Of a stretch of DNA of 64,000 nt, positions 53,072 to 63,775 are shown piece after piece. The translations under genes and the position numbers were made by a program. Below the pieces are notes generated by a model, which was not told the DNA's origin, did not search any database, and saw only the letters and a program-made list of their open reading frames with translations. Source of the stretch: Gammaproteobacteria bacterium (GTDB taxonomy: Bacteria > Pseudomonadota > Gammaproteobacteria > SZUA-140). Location: NCBI GenBank assembly GCA_021648525.1, contig JAKISP010000006.1:19476-83475 (forward strand). The letters run 5' to 3'. How positions within the stretch are numbered: the first letter of the stretch is position 1; each line of letters opens with the position of its first letter.

Positions 53072-54583
53072 ATGTCACTTGCCACCCTTTATAGCCGTGC
53101 TCAGGCCGGTATCAATGCCCCGTTAGTCACGGTTGAAGTGCACCTTGCCAATGGCTTGCCAGCACTATCAATTGTCGGATTACCTGAGACCGCAGTCAAA
53201 GAGAGTAAAGACCGCGTGCGCGGAGCGCTGCTCAACAGTCAGTTTGAGTTTCCGGCGCGGCGCATCACCATCAACCTTGCCCCAGCAGACCTGCCCAAAG
53301 ATGGTGGACGTTATGACCTCGCAATTGCTCTCGGCATTCTTGCCGCCTCAGGGCAGATCCCTTCCCAGCAACTGGGCGACTATGAGTTTATCGGTGAACT
53401 TGCATTAAGCGGTGAATTGCGCCCGGTACGTGGCGTTCTACCCGTTTCGATGCAGGCACGTGCAAGCGGCCGCACCCTGATGGTGCCGATCGAAAACACC
53501 AATGAAGCGGCGCTGGTAGAGGAGGCGACGGTACTCGGTGCGCGCCACTTATTAGATGTCTGTGGGCATCTGCATGGTAATAACCGGCTCAAGCCACATG
53601 TTTATATCAATAATGGCGCGATTGAAGGCGACTATCCCAATCTTTCTGATATCCGTGGCCAGCACCATGCTAAGCGTGCGCTGGAAATATCTGCAGCGGG
53701 TGGTCATAGCCTGCTAATGATTGGCCCACCCGGCACCGGTAAAAGTATGCTGGCGAGTCGTTTGCCTGGCATATTGCCCCGTATGAGCAAAGAGGAGGCG
53801 CTTGAATCAGCGGCAATCAATTCGATCAGTCACAACGGCTTTGTCCCTGCAACACTCAACCAGCGCCCCTTCCGAACCCCACACCATACTGCCTCTGGGG
53901 TTGCGCTAGTCGGCGGCGGTAGTCAACCCAGGCCGGGTGAGATTTCATTGTCGCATAACGGCGTGATGTTTCTGGATGAGCTACCCGAGTTTGATCGTCG
54001 TGTACTGGAGGTGCTGCGTGAGCCGCTGGAATCAGGCAAAATCGTCATCTCACGTGCCGCCCGGCAGGCTGAATTTCCCGCTCGGTTTCAACTCATCGCG
54101 GCAATGAACCCATGTCCCTGCGGTTATCTGGGGGATAAAAATGGCCGTTGTCAGTGTAGCCATGAGCAGATTCGGCGCTATCGAGCGCGCCTTTCAGGAC
54201 CGCTCTTAGATCGCATCGATATGCATATCGAAGTGCCGGCGGTACCATTCGATGAGCTAAAAACACCGCCAGATCGTTCCGAAGATTTAAGCAGGCAAGC
54301 GAGAGAGCGGGTGCAAACCGCGCGTGATTACCAGCTGGCGCGTTGCGGTAAGGCAAATCATGCGATGGGGATACGAGAGATTGAAAGTAGCTGTCAACTC
54401 AGCACAGAGAGCGCGCGCCTGCTAGAGCAGGCGAGTCAACAACTGGGGCTTTCAGCGCGCGTCTACCATCGGATTCTAAAGGTCGCGCGTACCATTGCGG
54501 ATCTCGCCGCCGTCGATGAGATCACCACGCAGCACATTAGTGAAGCAATCTCGTATCGCCGCCTTGATCGACGAATTAGCTAA
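53072..54583 (+). CDS. comM: Mg-chelatase-like AAA ATPase ComM (YifB)
   Basis: 503 residues: an N-terminal Lon-protease-like fold domain (TLYSRAQAGINAPLVTVEVH), then the AAA+ domain with Walker A GPPGTGKS near residue 222 and Walker B VMFLDELPEF. A CxCG-x(8)-CQC zinc segment (CPCGYLGDKNGRCQC) and the C-terminal helical MCM-like lid follow. ComM is a branch-migration helicase used in natural transformation, though homologues are also common in non-competent species. Confidence 0.93.
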   Translation: MSLATLYSRAQAGINAPLVTVEVHLANGLPALSIVGLPETAVKESKDRVRGALLNSQFEFPARRITINLAPADLPKDGGRYDLAIALGILAASGQIPSQQLGDYEFIGELALSGELRPVRGVLPVSMQARASGRTLMVPIENTNEAALVEEATVLGARHLLDVCGHLHGNNRLKPHVYINNGAIEGDYPNLSDIRGQHHAKRALEISAAGGHSLLMIGPPGTGKSMLASRLPGILPRMSKEEALESAAINSISHNGFVPATLNQRPFRTPHHTASGVALVGGGSQPRPGEISLSHNGVMFLDELPEFDRRVLEVLREPLESGKIVISRAARQAEFPARFQLIAAMNPCPCGYLGDKNGRCQCSHEQIRRYRARLSGPLLDRIDMHIEVPAVPFDELKTPPDRSEDLSRQARERVQTARDYQLARCGKANHAMGIREIESSCQLSTESARLLEQASQQLGLSARVYHRILKVARTIADLAAVDEITTQHISEAISYRRLDRRIS

Positions 54584-54598
54584 GGAATCGCTGGATAA

Positions 54599-55069
54599 TT
54601 ACTTTGCTTCTGCCTTATCAGCAGCGTCGCTGAGTTGCGTATTCACCCTGGAATGAGCAAGGTTGATTTTATGGGAAGCAATTTCGATTTCGGTGTCATC
54701 GACATGTAAAAACAGCGTTAAGATCTCATCGGCCGCCTGGTCGCCGTAACGGGTGCTGATCTGATAGATATAAAATTTCCCGCTGAATACCGTGTTGACC
54801 ATATTACTTTTAAAAGAATACTTCGTCATTAGCCCTAACTTTTTCATATTACCCTGCAAAAATCTTGCCCAGTGACCTTGCTGATTTGCCTCAAAAAGCT
54901 CAACAGCATTATCAAACTCGCCATTTTGCAGCATCGCATAGTAGCTTTCGGCGATGCGCATCGCCTCATCTTCATCACCCACAGGTACATTGCTCGTACA
55001 GCCAGTCAATGCTATTAACAACATGACCAGTGGCAATATAAAACGTTTTAAACAGGTGCTGACAATCAT
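54599..55069 (-). CDS. Lipoprotein, DUF4019-like, unknown function
   Basis: 156 residues from ATG 55069 (GGGAGAAATC upstream). The lipobox LIALTGC gives a lipidated Cys near residue 22. The mature part begins with helices (DEDEAMRIAESYYAMLQNGEFDNAVELF) and a beta-sheet, the NTF2-like cone shape of SnoaL/DUF4019-type domains. I cannot name a specific family. It is convergent with comM, 15 bases apart. Confidence 0.65.
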   Translation of the reverse strand: MIVSTCLKRFILPLVMLLIALTGCTSNVPVGDEDEAMRIAESYYAMLQNGEFDNAVELFEANQQGHWARFLQGNMKKLGLMTKYSFKSNMVNTVFSGKFYIYQISTRYGDQAADEILTLFLHVDDTEIEIASHKINLAHSRVNTQLSDAADKAEAK

Positions 55070-55213
55070 GATTTCTCCCAAACGATGCAAAAATGTCTGG
55101 GCGTGATTATAGGTAAATTGCGGCAGTAATTATACGGCTATGAAACCCTCTTAATCTGCAACAGGGATATTTTTATGTACTATCTGTTAAATAAATCGGT
55201 TTTTCAGATGGAA

Positions 55214-55624
55214 TTAAGAGGTACCTTCCAGTTTCGTTGCGAGGATAGTCTTGATTGATTGAGAAAGATTCATTGGGTCAAATGGTTTAGGGATGACATC
55301 CAGTGCACCCATGGCCTTAAAATCCGCCACTTCATGTGGTTGCACCTTGGCTGTCATAAAGATCACCGGCGTATCGACAAAGTCGCTCTCTTTGCGTAAT
55401 GCTTCAAGTGTACCTGGGCCATCCATGCCTGGCATCATCACATCGAGCAAAATAACATCGGGGTTAAAGGCCTTTATCTCATCCAGATGATCCATCGCAT
55501 CACTGCCTGAATTGTAGATTCGAACCTCAAAGCCGCCGACAGCCTCTAATGCAACCCTTGCCACCGCCTGAATATCGGGTTCATCTTCCACATAGAGCAC
55601 TCGTTCTATGTCTATATCGCTCAT
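55214..55624 (-). CDS. Single-domain response regulator (CheY-like)
   Basis: 136 residues comprising only a receiver domain. Acidic pair Glu13-Asp14 (YVEDEP), phospho-acceptor Asp61 (LLDVMMPGMDG), the Thr in MTAKVQ and Lys in PKPF are all present, so it should be phosphorylatable. It lacks an output domain. No histidine kinase is nearby; partners are unknown. The type (PKPFDPMNLSQSIKTIL) resembles diguanylate/Hpt-associated receivers more than chemotaxis CheY. Confidence 0.88.
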   Translation of the reverse strand: MSDIDIERVLYVEDEPDIQAVARVALEAVGGFEVRIYNSGSDAMDHLDEIKAFNPDVILLDVMMPGMDGPGTLEALRKESDFVDTPVIFMTAKVQPHEVADFKAMGALDVIPKPFDPMNLSQSIKTILATKLEGTS

Positions 55625-55905
55625 TTCACAACTCCTTCTCTCATTAAAAAACAGGCATTCATTCTGCCGACGAGCTTTTGATGCGCGCTTTTTTGACTAG
55701 AATGAGTGATGACGAGTGACAGAAGGCTGGTTAAGCATCAGTAGATGTTGATATTTCATACCCATCAGCATCCTTGCATAACCAATCAATGGGTTAGATT
55801 TTGTTTAATCCATTAAACGCCCAATATTACTGGTTTCAATTTTGTTATCGACAGGGTCACAGCGATACTTGACCCAATACGAAGAAATCATGCAGAGGTC
55901 TCTGG

Positions 55906-57174
55906 CTACTGTTTTATGTTAAAACCGGCATCAAGCCGCTTCTTAACCGCAATTTTCTTAAGTTGAACATATTGCGGCAGACCATTTTTATACGGTGGAT
56001 AATCTTCGCCTTTAATCAATGGTGCAAGGTAAGTGCGACAGCGCGGGGTGATGCCAAAGCCATCTTTAGTAATAAAGCTGGCTGGCATCATTTTTTCAAC
56101 ATTCGCAACACGAGAGAGCTTCGCTTCCCCCACTTTCCAGCGATAAGGGGTGTTGGAGGTGCGCACAATCGTTGTCATCACCGCATTTTTCCCTGCCAGG
56201 GCAAACTCAACCGCCGCCTTGCCAACGGCGTAGGCTTGATCAACATCACTTTTTGAGGCGATATGCCGCGCCGCGCGCTGCAGATAATCAGCCACTGCCC
56301 AGTGGTATTTATAGCCTAATTTGGACTTGATCAATTCAGCTACCACAGGGGCTGCACCGCCTAGCTGAGCATGCCCAAAAGCATCTTTTGTACCGGATTC
56401 CGCAAGAAACTGCCCTTTTGAATGACGCACCCCTTCAGAGACGACAATCGCGCAATAGCCATATTTTTTAACGCACTCTTTTACTTTAGAAAGAAATCGG
56501 GTCTGGTTAAAGCGTACCTCTGGAAACAGGATGATATGCGGCGCATCCCCCTTGTTTTCAGCCGCAAGGCCACCTGCAGCAGCGATCCAGCCAGCATGAC
56601 GCCCCATCACCTCCATTACAAAAACCTTAGTGGACGACTTACACATTGAGGCGACATCAAAACTCGCTTCACGGATCGAAACGGCAACATACTTGGCAAC
56701 CGAGCCAAAGCCAGGGCAGTTGTCCGTGAGCGGCAGATCATTATCAACTGTTTTGGGGATCCCGATGCAAGTGATCGGATAACCCAGTTCTTTGGAAATT
56801 TGCGACACCTTATGGGTCGTATCCTGAGAGTCACCGCCCCCATTGTAGAAAAAATAACCAATATTGTGCGCCTTAAAGACGTCAATCAGACGCTCATACT
56901 CTGCACGGTTTTCATCAAGCCCCTTAAGTTTGTAGCGACAGGAACCAAAGGCGCCACCTGGCGTGTGCCGCAACGCTGCGATAGCACGAGCCGACTCTTT
57001 ACTGGTATCAATCAGTTCCTCAGTCAATGCGCCGATGATGCCATCGCGTCCCGCATAAACCTTACCCATCTTATCTTTGTGCTTGCGGGCTGTCTCAATC
57101 ACGCCGCAGGCGCTGGCATTGATGACTGCTGTGACCCCACCAGACTGTGCATAAAAGGCATTTTTCTTTGGCAT
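55906..57174 (-). CDS. pfp: Pyrophosphate-type 6-phosphofructokinase
   Basis: 422 residues of the PFK-A fold. GGGDSQDTTH (112-121) and PKTVDND (140-146) carry the Lys and substrate Asp residues; Lys after the Pro is the usual mark of pyrophosphate use (ATP enzymes have Gly there). MGRHAGW (190-196) binds the sugar phosphate. PPi-PFK is reversible and common in methanotrophs and autotrophic gammaproteobacteria, where it can serve in the Calvin cycle by handling sedoheptulose bisphosphate. Nothing else of that pathway except cbbY is nearby. Confidence 0.88.
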   Translation of the reverse strand: MPKKNAFYAQSGGVTAVINASACGVIETARKHKDKMGKVYAGRDGIIGALTEELIDTSKESARAIAALRHTPGGAFGSCRYKLKGLDENRAEYERLIDVFKAHNIGYFFYNGGGDSQDTTHKVSQISKELGYPITCIGIPKTVDNDLPLTDNCPGFGSVAKYVAVSIREASFDVASMCKSSTKVFVMEVMGRHAGWIAAAGGLAAENKGDAPHIILFPEVRFNQTRFLSKVKECVKKYGYCAIVVSEGVRHSKGQFLAESGTKDAFGHAQLGGAAPVVAELIKSKLGYKYHWAVADYLQRAARHIASKSDVDQAYAVGKAAVEFALAGKNAVMTTIVRTSNTPYRWKVGEAKLSRVANVEKMMPASFITKDGFGITPRCRTYLAPLIKGEDYPPYKNGLPQYVQLKKIAVKKRLDAGFNIKQ

Positions 57175-57423
57175 TAACAGCTCCTGATTTTGAATACAAC
57201 ACCGCGCTTATTGAATCAATAAACGTTAGTAGAAATAAGACAAGCCAACACGATGAAAACTATTACATAACGTTGACTTAACCATGTCAGTAAAGTAGTT
57301 TTACCATCGATGACAGGGTTTCGCCAGCAGCGCAATACTGCACTCGCGTGGTCAGGTATAACCTTATGAAAATTAAAGACTAAAATAATAAACACCAGAC
57401 ATCCATCTGATTAGGATCAATGA

Positions 57424-58638
57424 ATGAAAATTGTATTGCTAGGCGCACCAGGCTCGGGAAAAGGTACCCAGGCCAAACAGCTGACCACCAAATATGGTGT
57501 TCCACAGATTTCGACAGGCGATTTACTGCGTGCAGCGGTCAAGGCTGGATCGGTTCTGGGCGTACAGGCCAGGGCTGCAATGGATGCTGGGCGTTTGGTA
57601 TCGGATGAGATTGTACTCGCGATGATCAAAGAGCGTCTGGCACAGCCTGACGCCAAAAATGGTTTTATTCTGGATGGTTTTCCGCGCAATATCCCGCAAG
57701 CTGAGGCGCTGGATATTATGCTCGATAAAGTAAACCAGCCACTGCAAAGCGCATTATTGATCGATGTTGATTTTGATTCCCTGATTCAACGTCTGACAGG
57801 GCGACGTACCTGTGAATCATGTGGCCAGATGTACAATGTTTACACTTCACCGTCTAAGCTGGATGGTCAGTGCGACAAGTGTGGCGGCAACCTGCATCAC
57901 CGTGCGGATGATAATGAAGAGACCATCGGTAATCGACTGCGTGTATATGAAGCACAGACCGCTCCACTCATCGGTTACTACAAAGCGCAAAACCGATTGC
58001 GCACCATCCAGGGTATTGGAGACATTAGCGATATCTTCAGCGCCGTTTGCAAGGTGATTGAAGAGTTGCCCGATGTGGTTGAGTTCACCCTGCCAGTCGT
58101 TGAAGACTTAACCTCAGAGATTACAGCGAAGGCTGAGCCCAGGGCTATTAAGACTAAAGTAAAAATGCCGGCACCAGCGGCTAAAAAAACACCAGCGGTT
58201 AAAAAAACAACAGCAGCTAAAGCGACACCAAAGAAGGCTGAGGTCAAAAAGAAAGCGGTTGTGAAGAAAAAGGTGATTAAGAAAGTCCCTGCTAAAAAGG
58301 TCACAACAAAGAAATCTACCGTTAAAAAGAAAGTAGTAACGAAAAAAACTGCGACTAAAAAGGCAACCACTAAAAAGAAGGCGGTTGCTAAGAAAAAAGT
58401 TGCTATCAAAAAGGCGTCTGTGAAAAAGAAAATAGCTGTCAAAAAAAAGGTTGCCGTTAAGAAGGCGGTCACTAAAAAGAAAGCGGTGGTGAAGAAAAAG
58501 GTAGCTACCAAAAAGAAAGTCATTAGAAAATCGGTTGTTAAAAAGAAGGCCGCGACCAGGAAAAAGGCGGCTGTAAAAAAACCAGTGACCAGAAAGAAAG
58601 CAACAGCAAAGAAAAAGAAAGGCGCTAAGCGACGATAA
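57424..58638 (+). CDS. adk: Adenylate kinase with zinc-type LID and a long lysine-rich histone-H1-like tail
   Basis: 404 residues, almost twice the usual 214-220. Residues 1-216 are a complete adenylate kinase: GAPGSGKGT (7-15), DGFPRN (84-89), the LID with four Cys (130, 133, 150, 153; CESC and CDKC) forming a zinc site, and RADDNEET onward. From about 239 to 404 the protein is a low-complexity tail of Lys, Ala, Val and Thr in AKKK/VKKK-type repeats, ending AKKKKGAKRR. Such tails occur in AlgP and histone-H1-like DNA-binding proteins. There is no stop or frameshift between the parts. The tail may bind nucleic acid or polyphosphate. ATG 57424 has AGGA upstream. Confidence 0.95.
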   Translation: MKIVLLGAPGSGKGTQAKQLTTKYGVPQISTGDLLRAAVKAGSVLGVQARAAMDAGRLVSDEIVLAMIKERLAQPDAKNGFILDGFPRNIPQAEALDIMLDKVNQPLQSALLIDVDFDSLIQRLTGRRTCESCGQMYNVYTSPSKLDGQCDKCGGNLHHRADDNEETIGNRLRVYEAQTAPLIGYYKAQNRLRTIQGIGDISDIFSAVCKVIEELPDVVEFTLPVVEDLTSEITAKAEPRAIKTKVKMPAPAAKKTPAVKKTTAAKATPKKAEVKKKAVVKKKVIKKVPAKKVTTKKSTVKKKVVTKKTATKKATTKKKAVAKKKVAIKKASVKKKIAVKKKVAVKKAVTKKKAVVKKKVATKKKVIRKSVVKKKAATRKKAAVKKPVTRKKATAKKKKGAKRR

Positions 58639-59694
<1,056 letters not shown>

Positions 59695-59787
59695 CATCTT
59701 AACTTCACGGGGGCCCAGCTATGATGGCTTTTCTGCTATCATCCTGCGCCATTCAACGCAGTTCAATTCGATTATTAAGGACTACTT

Positions 59788-60462
59788 ATGTCTAATTATG
59801 TGTATAGCATGTTTGGCGGCTCACCAATGCAACCGCTGCAAGACCATATGGCGCAGGTGCACCTGTGTGCTTCAGAGCTGGTCGTTTTTTTTGAGGCTGT
59901 GATTGACCAGGACACCGCGCGCATCCAGGCAGCACAGGCATCAATCGTTAAATTTGAGCACGAGGCAGACAAATTAAAAAAATCGCTTCGTCTTAGCCTG
60001 CCTAAAGGGATGTTCCTGCCGGTCTCTCGACATGATCTATTAGATATGTTGACGATGCAGGACAATATCGCCAACAAAAGCAAAGACATTGCCGGTTTGA
60101 TGCTGGGACGACAGATGGTACTACCAGAAAGTATCGCGCCACTTTTTCTGACCTATGTGAAACGCAGTATCGATGCGGTCGCGCAGGCCGACACCGCCAT
60201 TAACGAACTCGATGAGCTGGTTGAGACCGGCTTCCGTGGACGTGAAGTTAAAGTGGTTGAGAAGATGATCAAAACCTTGAATCAAATTGAAAGTGACACC
60301 GATGAGATTCAGATTCAGATTCGCTCTATCATGTTCAAAATAGAAACAGATTTACCACCCATTAATGCCATGTTTATCTATCGTATTATCGAATGGGTCG
60401 GTGATCTTGCTGATCTTGCTCAACGTGTAGGCAGTCGCCTGCAGTTGATGCTGGCCAAATAA
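59788..60462 (+). CDS. DUF47 PhoU-like protein (TIGR00153 family)
   Basis: 224 residues, all-helical, with FEHEADKLKKSLRLSLPKGMF and NELDELVETGFRGREV, characteristic of DUF47. Proteins of this family are encoded next to Pit permeases and probably regulate them or sense phosphate. It lies 20 bases upstream of the pit gene on the same strand, so the two form an operon. Confidence 0.88.
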   Translation: MSNYVYSMFGGSPMQPLQDHMAQVHLCASELVVFFEAVIDQDTARIQAAQASIVKFEHEADKLKKSLRLSLPKGMFLPVSRHDLLDMLTMQDNIANKSKDIAGLMLGRQMVLPESIAPLFLTYVKRSIDAVAQADTAINELDELVETGFRGREVKVVEKMIKTLNQIESDTDEIQIQIRSIMFKIETDLPPINAMFIYRIIEWVGDLADLAQRVGSRLQLMLAK

Positions 60463-60482
60463 ATCGGAAGAGGTAGTGACTC

Positions 60483-61736
60483 GTGGAAAACGCATATATT
60501 TTTATCATTCTGGCCTGCATTTTTGGTTTTTTCATGGCGTGGGGGATTGGCGCTAATGACGTCGCTAATGCAATGGGTACCTCGGTCGGTTCCGGCGCCA
60601 TCACCATTAAACACGCGATTATTATTGCAGCGATCTTTGAATTCAGTGGCGCATTACTCGCAGGCGGTGAGGTAACACAAACTATCCGCAAAGGGATGAT
60701 CGATACGACTTCAATCGCCAACACGCCGGAGTTGCTGGTGTATGGCATGCTAGCCGCGCTACTTGCGGCGGCTGTGTGGCTATTAATCGCTTCTTATTAT
60801 GGCTGGCCGGTCTCAACGACCCATTCGATTGTGGGTGCGATTGTCGGTTTCGCCGCAGTCGGTATCGGCATGGAAGCGGTGATGTGGGGTAAAGTTGGCA
60901 CCATTGCGATGAGCTGGATTATCTCACCGCTCACGGCGGGGGTGATCGCTTACGCGCTCTTTATGAGTGTGCAAAAGCTGATCATCGATACCCCAGATCC
61001 ATTTGCCAGCGCCAAGCGCTATGTGCCATGTTATATTTTTCTGGTTGGCTTTATTATTTCGCTGGTCACCATGTTTAAAGGACTCAAGCACGTTGGGCTT
61101 GATCTAACCACCTTTCAGGCCTATTTCTTCTCTGTACTGATTGGTATCGGCATGGCACTCATCAGCAAAATCTTTATTAACCGAATTAAACATGAACCAT
61201 CGGAAGACAAAGACTTTCACTACACCAATGTGGAGAAGGTGTTTGCGGTATTGATGATCGTGACCGCCTGTGCAATGGCCTTTGCGCACGGCTCGAACGA
61301 CGTTGCGAACGCAGTTGGCCCAATCGCTGCCATTGTTGGCATCGTTGAGAGTGGTGGTGAGATTGCAGCCAAATCGGTGCTACCAATATGGGTACTCTTA
61401 CTGGGTGGTGTCGGCATTGTGATTGGACTGGTAACCTATGGTCATCGGGTTATCGCGACTATCGGCACCAACATCACCGAGTTAACACCTAGCCGTGGTT
61501 TTGCGGCCACGTTGGCGGCAGCGACTACCGTGGTGTTTGCCTCCGGCACAGGCATGCCAATTTCGACCACGCATACATTGGTGGGTGGCGTGCTGGGTGT
61601 AGGGTTGGCACGCGGAATTGGCGCGCTTAACATGCGCGTGATTCGCACCATCTTTATGTCGTGGGTGATTACATTGCCAGCGGGTGCTGGCCTTGCGATA
61701 CTCTTTTTCTTTATTTTGAAGGCCATCTTTGAATAA
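60483..61736 (+). CDS. pit: Low-affinity inorganic phosphate transporter Pit
   Basis: 417 residues with about ten membrane helices; both PiT signature repeats are present, GANDVANAMGTSVGS near residue 24 and GSNDVANAVGPIAA in the second half. The start is GTG 60483 with GAGGT upstream. It moves phosphate (as a metal-phosphate complex in many bacteria) with protons. The preceding DUF47 gene is its likely regulator. Confidence 0.95.
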   Translation: MENAYIFIILACIFGFFMAWGIGANDVANAMGTSVGSGAITIKHAIIIAAIFEFSGALLAGGEVTQTIRKGMIDTTSIANTPELLVYGMLAALLAAAVWLLIASYYGWPVSTTHSIVGAIVGFAAVGIGMEAVMWGKVGTIAMSWIISPLTAGVIAYALFMSVQKLIIDTPDPFASAKRYVPCYIFLVGFIISLVTMFKGLKHVGLDLTTFQAYFFSVLIGIGMALISKIFINRIKHEPSEDKDFHYTNVEKVFAVLMIVTACAMAFAHGSNDVANAVGPIAAIVGIVESGGEIAAKSVLPIWVLLLGGVGIVIGLVTYGHRVIATIGTNITELTPSRGFAATLAAATTVVFASGTGMPISTTHTLVGGVLGVGLARGIGALNMRVIRTIFMSWVITLPAGAGLAILFFFILKAIFE

Positions 61737-61772
61737 CAGGGCTGGTGGAATACCAGAACGGGTGGTTAATTA

Positions 61773-62618
61773 ATGTCTTCACTGTTCGATTTTGATGCTA
61801 AGCCTGATGCCTATGCAGTGATGGGGAACCCCATCTCGCATAGCAAATCGCCCTTGATTCATGCCGCATTTGCGCGGCAAACTCAGCAGCGCCTGGACTA
61901 CAGTGCGATTCAGGTAGATGCGGGTGGCTTTGAACAGGCCGTGGGTAATTTCCGTGCCAGTGGTGGCAAGGGGCTTAATATCACCGTGCCGTTTAAACAG
62001 GAGGCGTGGAAATTTGTTGATGAACGTAGCGAGCGGGCCGTACAAGCCGGTGCGGTTAATACCATTAGCTTTGATGATGGGTGTTGTATTGGTGACAACA
62101 CCGATGGTGTGGGGCTGGTACGTGATCTAATCGAAAATCATTCTGTTGGACTGGCCGGTAAGCGTATTTTGATACTAGGTGCTGGTGGTGCAGTACGCGG
62201 TGTATTAGGGCCGATGTTGGCTCAGCAACCATCGAAAATAGTGATCGCCAATCGCACCGAAGAGAAGGCGCTTACCCTTGCAAATGAATTTAATCGGAGA
62301 GATCAGCTACGAGGGTGTGGCTTTCCAGCGATTGATGACCAGTCTTTTGATCTGATTATTAACGGCACCGCCGCCAGCCTGCGGGGTGACCTGCCCCCTG
62401 TTCCTGCGACAGCCATCAGTAATAACACCTGCTGTTACGACATGATGTACGGCAAAATGCCAACGGTCTTTATGGCCTGGGCTTCTAAACATGGCGCGCT
62501 AAAAGTGCTAGATGGCCTCGGCATGTTGGTGGAGCAAGCGGCAGAATCTTTTTTTATCTGGCGCGGGATACGGCCTGATACGAGAGAGGTCATTGCGTCG
62601 GTAAAGGCGGCGCTGTAG
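61773..62618 (+). CDS. aroE: Shikimate dehydrogenase
   Basis: 281 residues. The substrate-binding domain has NPISHSKSPLIH and NITVPFKQEA with the catalytic Lys; NTDGVGLV carries the catalytic Asp. The NADP-binding domain has GAGGAVRGVL and NRTEEKA (Arg for the 2'-phosphate). It reduces 3-dehydroshikimate in aromatic amino acid synthesis. Single gene, 36 bases after pit. Confidence 0.95.
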   Translation: MSSLFDFDAKPDAYAVMGNPISHSKSPLIHAAFARQTQQRLDYSAIQVDAGGFEQAVGNFRASGGKGLNITVPFKQEAWKFVDERSERAVQAGAVNTISFDDGCCIGDNTDGVGLVRDLIENHSVGLAGKRILILGAGGAVRGVLGPMLAQQPSKIVIANRTEEKALTLANEFNRRDQLRGCGFPAIDDQSFDLIINGTAASLRGDLPPVPATAISNNTCCYDMMYGKMPTVFMAWASKHGALKVLDGLGMLVEQAAESFFIWRGIRPDTREVIASVKAAL

Positions 62619-62746
62619 TGTTCTGCTAGGCATGAGTTTATCCATGCACCCATTTCAAAAAAATATAAATTCAATTCAATAAGTTAATGGTTTTCACCAG
62701 GATGGGGGTCCTCTTCAAGTTTTCCGTAACTTAAATCAGAAGCTCC

Positions 62747-63775
62747 TTAGTATGGTAAAGGTGTCGCTAACCAACGATGGTTTTGTTGGTCGCTTACCCA
62801 GATCCGGTTACCTTGAAAAAGCAAGCCTATCGGTTGGTTCAGGCTTGTGGCTGTCGGTGGTGATGGGTTCAGACTGCTAGTCATGTCAGCTTGTCCGAGA
62901 ACGGAAAATGCGACGTCTCCAGTTGTAATGGGTAGAGTGTAAAAGACAATTCGATGACTAAATCTATCTGTAATACCCAGTATATTATCGCTGCTTATTG
63001 AAACGCTTTGTGGCGTATTTAAGCTGTTGGCGCTCACAGTACCACCCTGGTTGGTCAGGCAGCTGGTGAAATCCACCTGCCCGATCACTGCGCTAGCAGC
63101 TGGGTTATTTGTTACTGGAATAGGATCATAAATTAAAACTCTGTGATTACTTTGATCGCTCAAATACATTTTATTATCGTGAAAAGTAAGTTGGTGCGGT
63201 CTGTTAACGCCGCTAGATGAACATGCTGCTGCTGTGTTGATAAAGTTGGCCTGACCGATAACAATATCGGCTGAAACATTGTTGATGATGGGAATGGTGT
63301 TAAAAATTAATATGCGGTGATTATCACTATCGGACACATAAATTTTCCCGTCCCGACAGCTCACACCTTGTGGTGAATTAATGGTGTTGCTGGCAGCACC
63401 TCCACCTTGATTAGCAAGATTAGATATGAAGTCGGTTTGGCCAATGACAACATCTGCTGACGCACCATTTTCCTGAGGAACCTGATTGAAAATCAGTACT
63501 CTATGGTTAAGTCTATCGGCAACAATAAGCTCACCTGTTGGGCATACCGCAGCTCCATTTAAAAAGTGTAAACTGGCAGCACTTACCCCAAATGAATTGG
63601 CGCCCCCCGTTGTAAAATCAGGTTGGCCTACAATAACATCTGCAACCGCAGTGTTGTCTATCGGCAGTGAGTTAAATATGTGAATTCGCGCATTTAGCCA
63701 TTCAATCATTAACATCTTTAACTTGTTGCCATCATTCGGATCAACGAAGGCTACCATCGTTTCTGGGAAGTGCAT
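62747..63775 (-). CDS. NHL-repeat beta-propeller protein, probably N-terminally truncated
   Basis: 342 residues of repeats of the form ADVVIGQ-x-(D/N)F...(G)...LNxPxGV...D..NHRVLIFN..P. At least five are clear, and about six would make one propeller. Each blade ends with a conserved GQxxF motif. Such proteins are usually exported, but no signal peptide precedes ATG 63775 and an in-frame stop lies at 63809-63811. It may have lost its 5' end, or the start may be elsewhere. Function is binding, not catalysis, from the fold; the ligand is unknown. Confidence 0.75.
   Translation of the reverse strand: MHFPETMVAFVDPNDGNKLKMLMIEWLNARIHIFNSLPIDNTAVADVIVGQPDFTTGGANSFGVSAASLHFLNGAAVCPTGELIVADRLNHRVLIFNQVPQENGASADVVIGQTDFISNLANQGGGAASNTINSPQGVSCRDGKIYVSDSDNHRILIFNTIPIINNVSADIVIGQANFINTAAACSSSGVNRPHQLTFHDNKMYLSDQSNHRVLIYDPIPVTNNPAASAVIGQVDFTSCLTNQGGTVSANSLNTPQSVSISSDNILGITDRFSHRIVFYTLPITTGDVAFSVLGQADMTSSLNPSPPTATSLNQPIGLLFQGNRIWVSDQQNHRWLATPLPY

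Noticed and set aside
57978..58523. Minus-strand frame of 181 codons rich in Phe, Leu and Thr
   Set aside because: Shadow of the Lys-rich tail of adk; complement of AAA/AAG codons gives TTT/CTT.
58140..58635. Repeat block considered as a CRISPR or tandem DNA repeat
   Set aside because: Periodicity comes from Lys codons in a coding frame; no uniform repeat-spacer unit.
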